Shown: positions 63,096-64,000 of the stretch, piece after piece
Layout: the number at the start of each line of letters is the position of its first letter
Position numbering within the stretch: the stretch's first letter is position 1
Assembly (NCBI RefSeq): GCF_000968055.1
Contig: NC_022538.1
Span: 372,001-436,000, forward strand
DNA: 64,000 nt
From: Alteracholeplasma palmae J233
GTDB lineage: Bacteria; Bacillota_I; Bacilli_A; Acholeplasmatales; Acholeplasmataceae
Reading direction: 5' to 3'
Notes under the pieces: model-generated
The model's database searches: none
What the model was told of the DNA's origin: nothing
The model's input: the letters and a program-made list of their open reading frames with translations, nothing else
Made by a program: the position numbers and the translations under genes

Positions 63096-64000
63096 ATGTC
63101 TAATAAAAAAGTTAGTGGTAACTTATTCAAAAAAATGGTTACTAACGGGGCAATTCACTTAAAAAACAACCATAAAGAAGTAGATCATTTAAACGTATTT
63201 CCAGTACCAGATGGTGATACAGGAACAAATATGCAAATGACAATGATGGCAGGTGTTAAAGAAGTAAATACACTTGAATCAGAATCTATTGTAGATGTAT
63301 CAAAAATTTTATCTAGAGGATTATTAATGGGAGCTAGAGGTAACTCTGGTGTTATTCTTTCACAATTCTTTAGAGGTGTGTACTCAGAGTTGAGTAAGAT
63401 TGATAATGGGGCAGTAGATCCTAAACAATTTATTCAATCACTTGTTGGTGGATATCAAATGGCATATCGTGCTGTTATGGATCCAGTTGAAGGAACAATT
63501 TTAACAGTTGTTCGTGAATCAGCAGAAAGAGTTTTAAAGGAACAATCAAACTTAAACTCTATTGAAGAAGTTTTAAAAGTATATTTAGCACAAGCTAAAG
63601 AAACTTTAATTAAAACACCTGAATTATTACCAGTCTTAAAAGAAGCTGGAGTAGTTGATAGCGGTGGTGCCGGTTTTATTAAGATTATAGAAGGTATGTT
63701 AATGGCTCTTGAAGGAAATATTCTTTCAGAAGAAGAATTAGCTGCAGTGTCTAATCTACCAAAAAACGAATTTGAAGGTGCTCATAACCTTGGTGATATC
63801 GATATTAAATATGGATACTGTACAGAATTTATTGTTCAATTATTTAATAAAGATGAATTTGAAATAGAACAAATTAGAACTCCTCTTGGACAAATGGGTG
63901 ATTCTATGGTTGTAGTTGCTGATGATGACTTATTAAAAGTACATGTTCATACTAATCAACCAGGAGTTGCGTTAACATTAGCTCAAAAATATGGAGAATT
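63096..64000 (+). CDS. fakA: Fatty acid kinase catalytic subunit FakA/DhaL-like (3' end outside window)
   Basis: The first 301 residues of a protein of the FakA/YloV family, open at the right edge. 'NVFPVPDGDTGTNMQMTM' and 'LMGARGNSGVILSQFFRG' are the DhaL-type ATP/Mg sites, followed by 'VEGTILTVVRESAER' and 'GVVDSGGAGFIKIIEGM'. FakA phosphorylates fatty acids held by FakB, feeding PlsX/PlsY. GGGAGGA lies ten bases before the ATG. FakB is not in the window. Confidence 0.95.
   Translation, partial: MSNKKVSGNLFKKMVTNGAIHLKNNHKEVDHLNVFPVPDGDTGTNMQMTMMAGVKEVNTLESESIVDVSKILSRGLLMGARGNSGVILSQFFRGVYSELSKIDNGAVDPKQFIQSLVGGYQMAYRAVMDPVEGTILTVVRESAERVLKEQSNLNSIEEVLKVYLAQAKETLIKTPELLPVLKEAGVVDSGGAGFIKIIEGMLMALEGNILSEEELAAVSNLPKNEFEGAHNLGDIDIKYGYCTEFIVQLFNKDEFEIEQIRTPLGQMGDSMVVVADDDLLKVHVHTNQPGVALTLAQKYGE

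Noticed and set aside
1-64000. tRNA or rRNA genes, IS elements, prophage, CRISPR array
   Set aside because: No cloverleaf-like GTTCRANNC signatures, long rRNA-like blocks, transposase or integrase genes, or regularly spaced repeats were found on either strand by reading.

Overview
The window is 64 kb of gene-dense, AT-rich chromosome that looks like an Acholeplasma-type mollicute or a close low-GC Firmicute relative. The evidence is the very A/T-biased codon use, short AT-rich intergenic regions with sigma-70-type promoters (TTGAAA/TATAAT), the Gram-positive replicase PolC, and single-copy housekeeping genes. TGA is used as a stop (for example at 8484-8486 and 34787-34789) and Trp is TGG, so the Mycoplasma TGA=Trp code does not apply. 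This fits Acholeplasmataceae better than Mycoplasmatales. I cannot name a species. I see no rRNA, tRNA, IS element, prophage or CRISPR array.

Layout. 1-1.7 kb: end of an ABC-2 exporter. 1.8-5.4 kb: purB, an AEC permease and convergent purA. 5.5-6.5 kb: an Rrf2 redox regulator with an FMN reductase. 6.7-11 kb: two full-size ABC exporter half-transporters with an XRE regulator. 11.1-13 kb: two paralogous small membrane proteins and a CidA/CidB-type pair. 13-17.6 kb: a heterodimeric multidrug-type ABC exporter behind a probable transcription attenuator, then an old-yellow-enzyme reductase. 17.7-21 kb: M29 aminopeptidase, mannose-6-phosphate isomerase and a beta-propeller lactonase. 21.1-25.3 kb: a large DUF4011/UPF1-like helicase.

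25.4-37.8 kb is the most distinctive accessory region, a hexuronate catabolic locus. It holds a YiaK/DlgD-type dehydrogenase, a LacI regulator, a stand-alone HyuA-like protein, UxuA, UxuB and two paralogous ion-transporter-type permeases. Each permease is followed by an HExxH (M78/ImmA-like) protein and then a two-helix membrane protein, so a three-gene module appears twice. Two LacI-like operators, 73 bp apart centre to centre, sit in front of the HyuA-UxuA-UxuB run. A cre-like site overlaps the -35 box of the dehydrogenase gene.

37.8-44.7 kb: a sirtuin that has lost its zinc cysteines, coupled to a YbaK deacylase; a polar amino-acid ABC importer divergent from a ClC transporter; acyl carrier protein; and a lipoprotein. 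44.8-64 kb is core genome: leuS, pgpA, the mnmM/ytqA pair, a DUF1189 protein, polC, a Bax-inhibitor-1 protein, T-box-controlled pheST, rlmN, the common Firmicute run rsgA-rpe-thiN-rpmB, and fakA, which is cut by the right edge.

Several genes have better starts than the longest open frame, and I used the Shine-Dalgarno site or promoter to choose them: lrgB, both exporter genes at 13-16 kb, the helicase, the ClC gene, acpP, polC, rsgA (TTG), rpmB and others.
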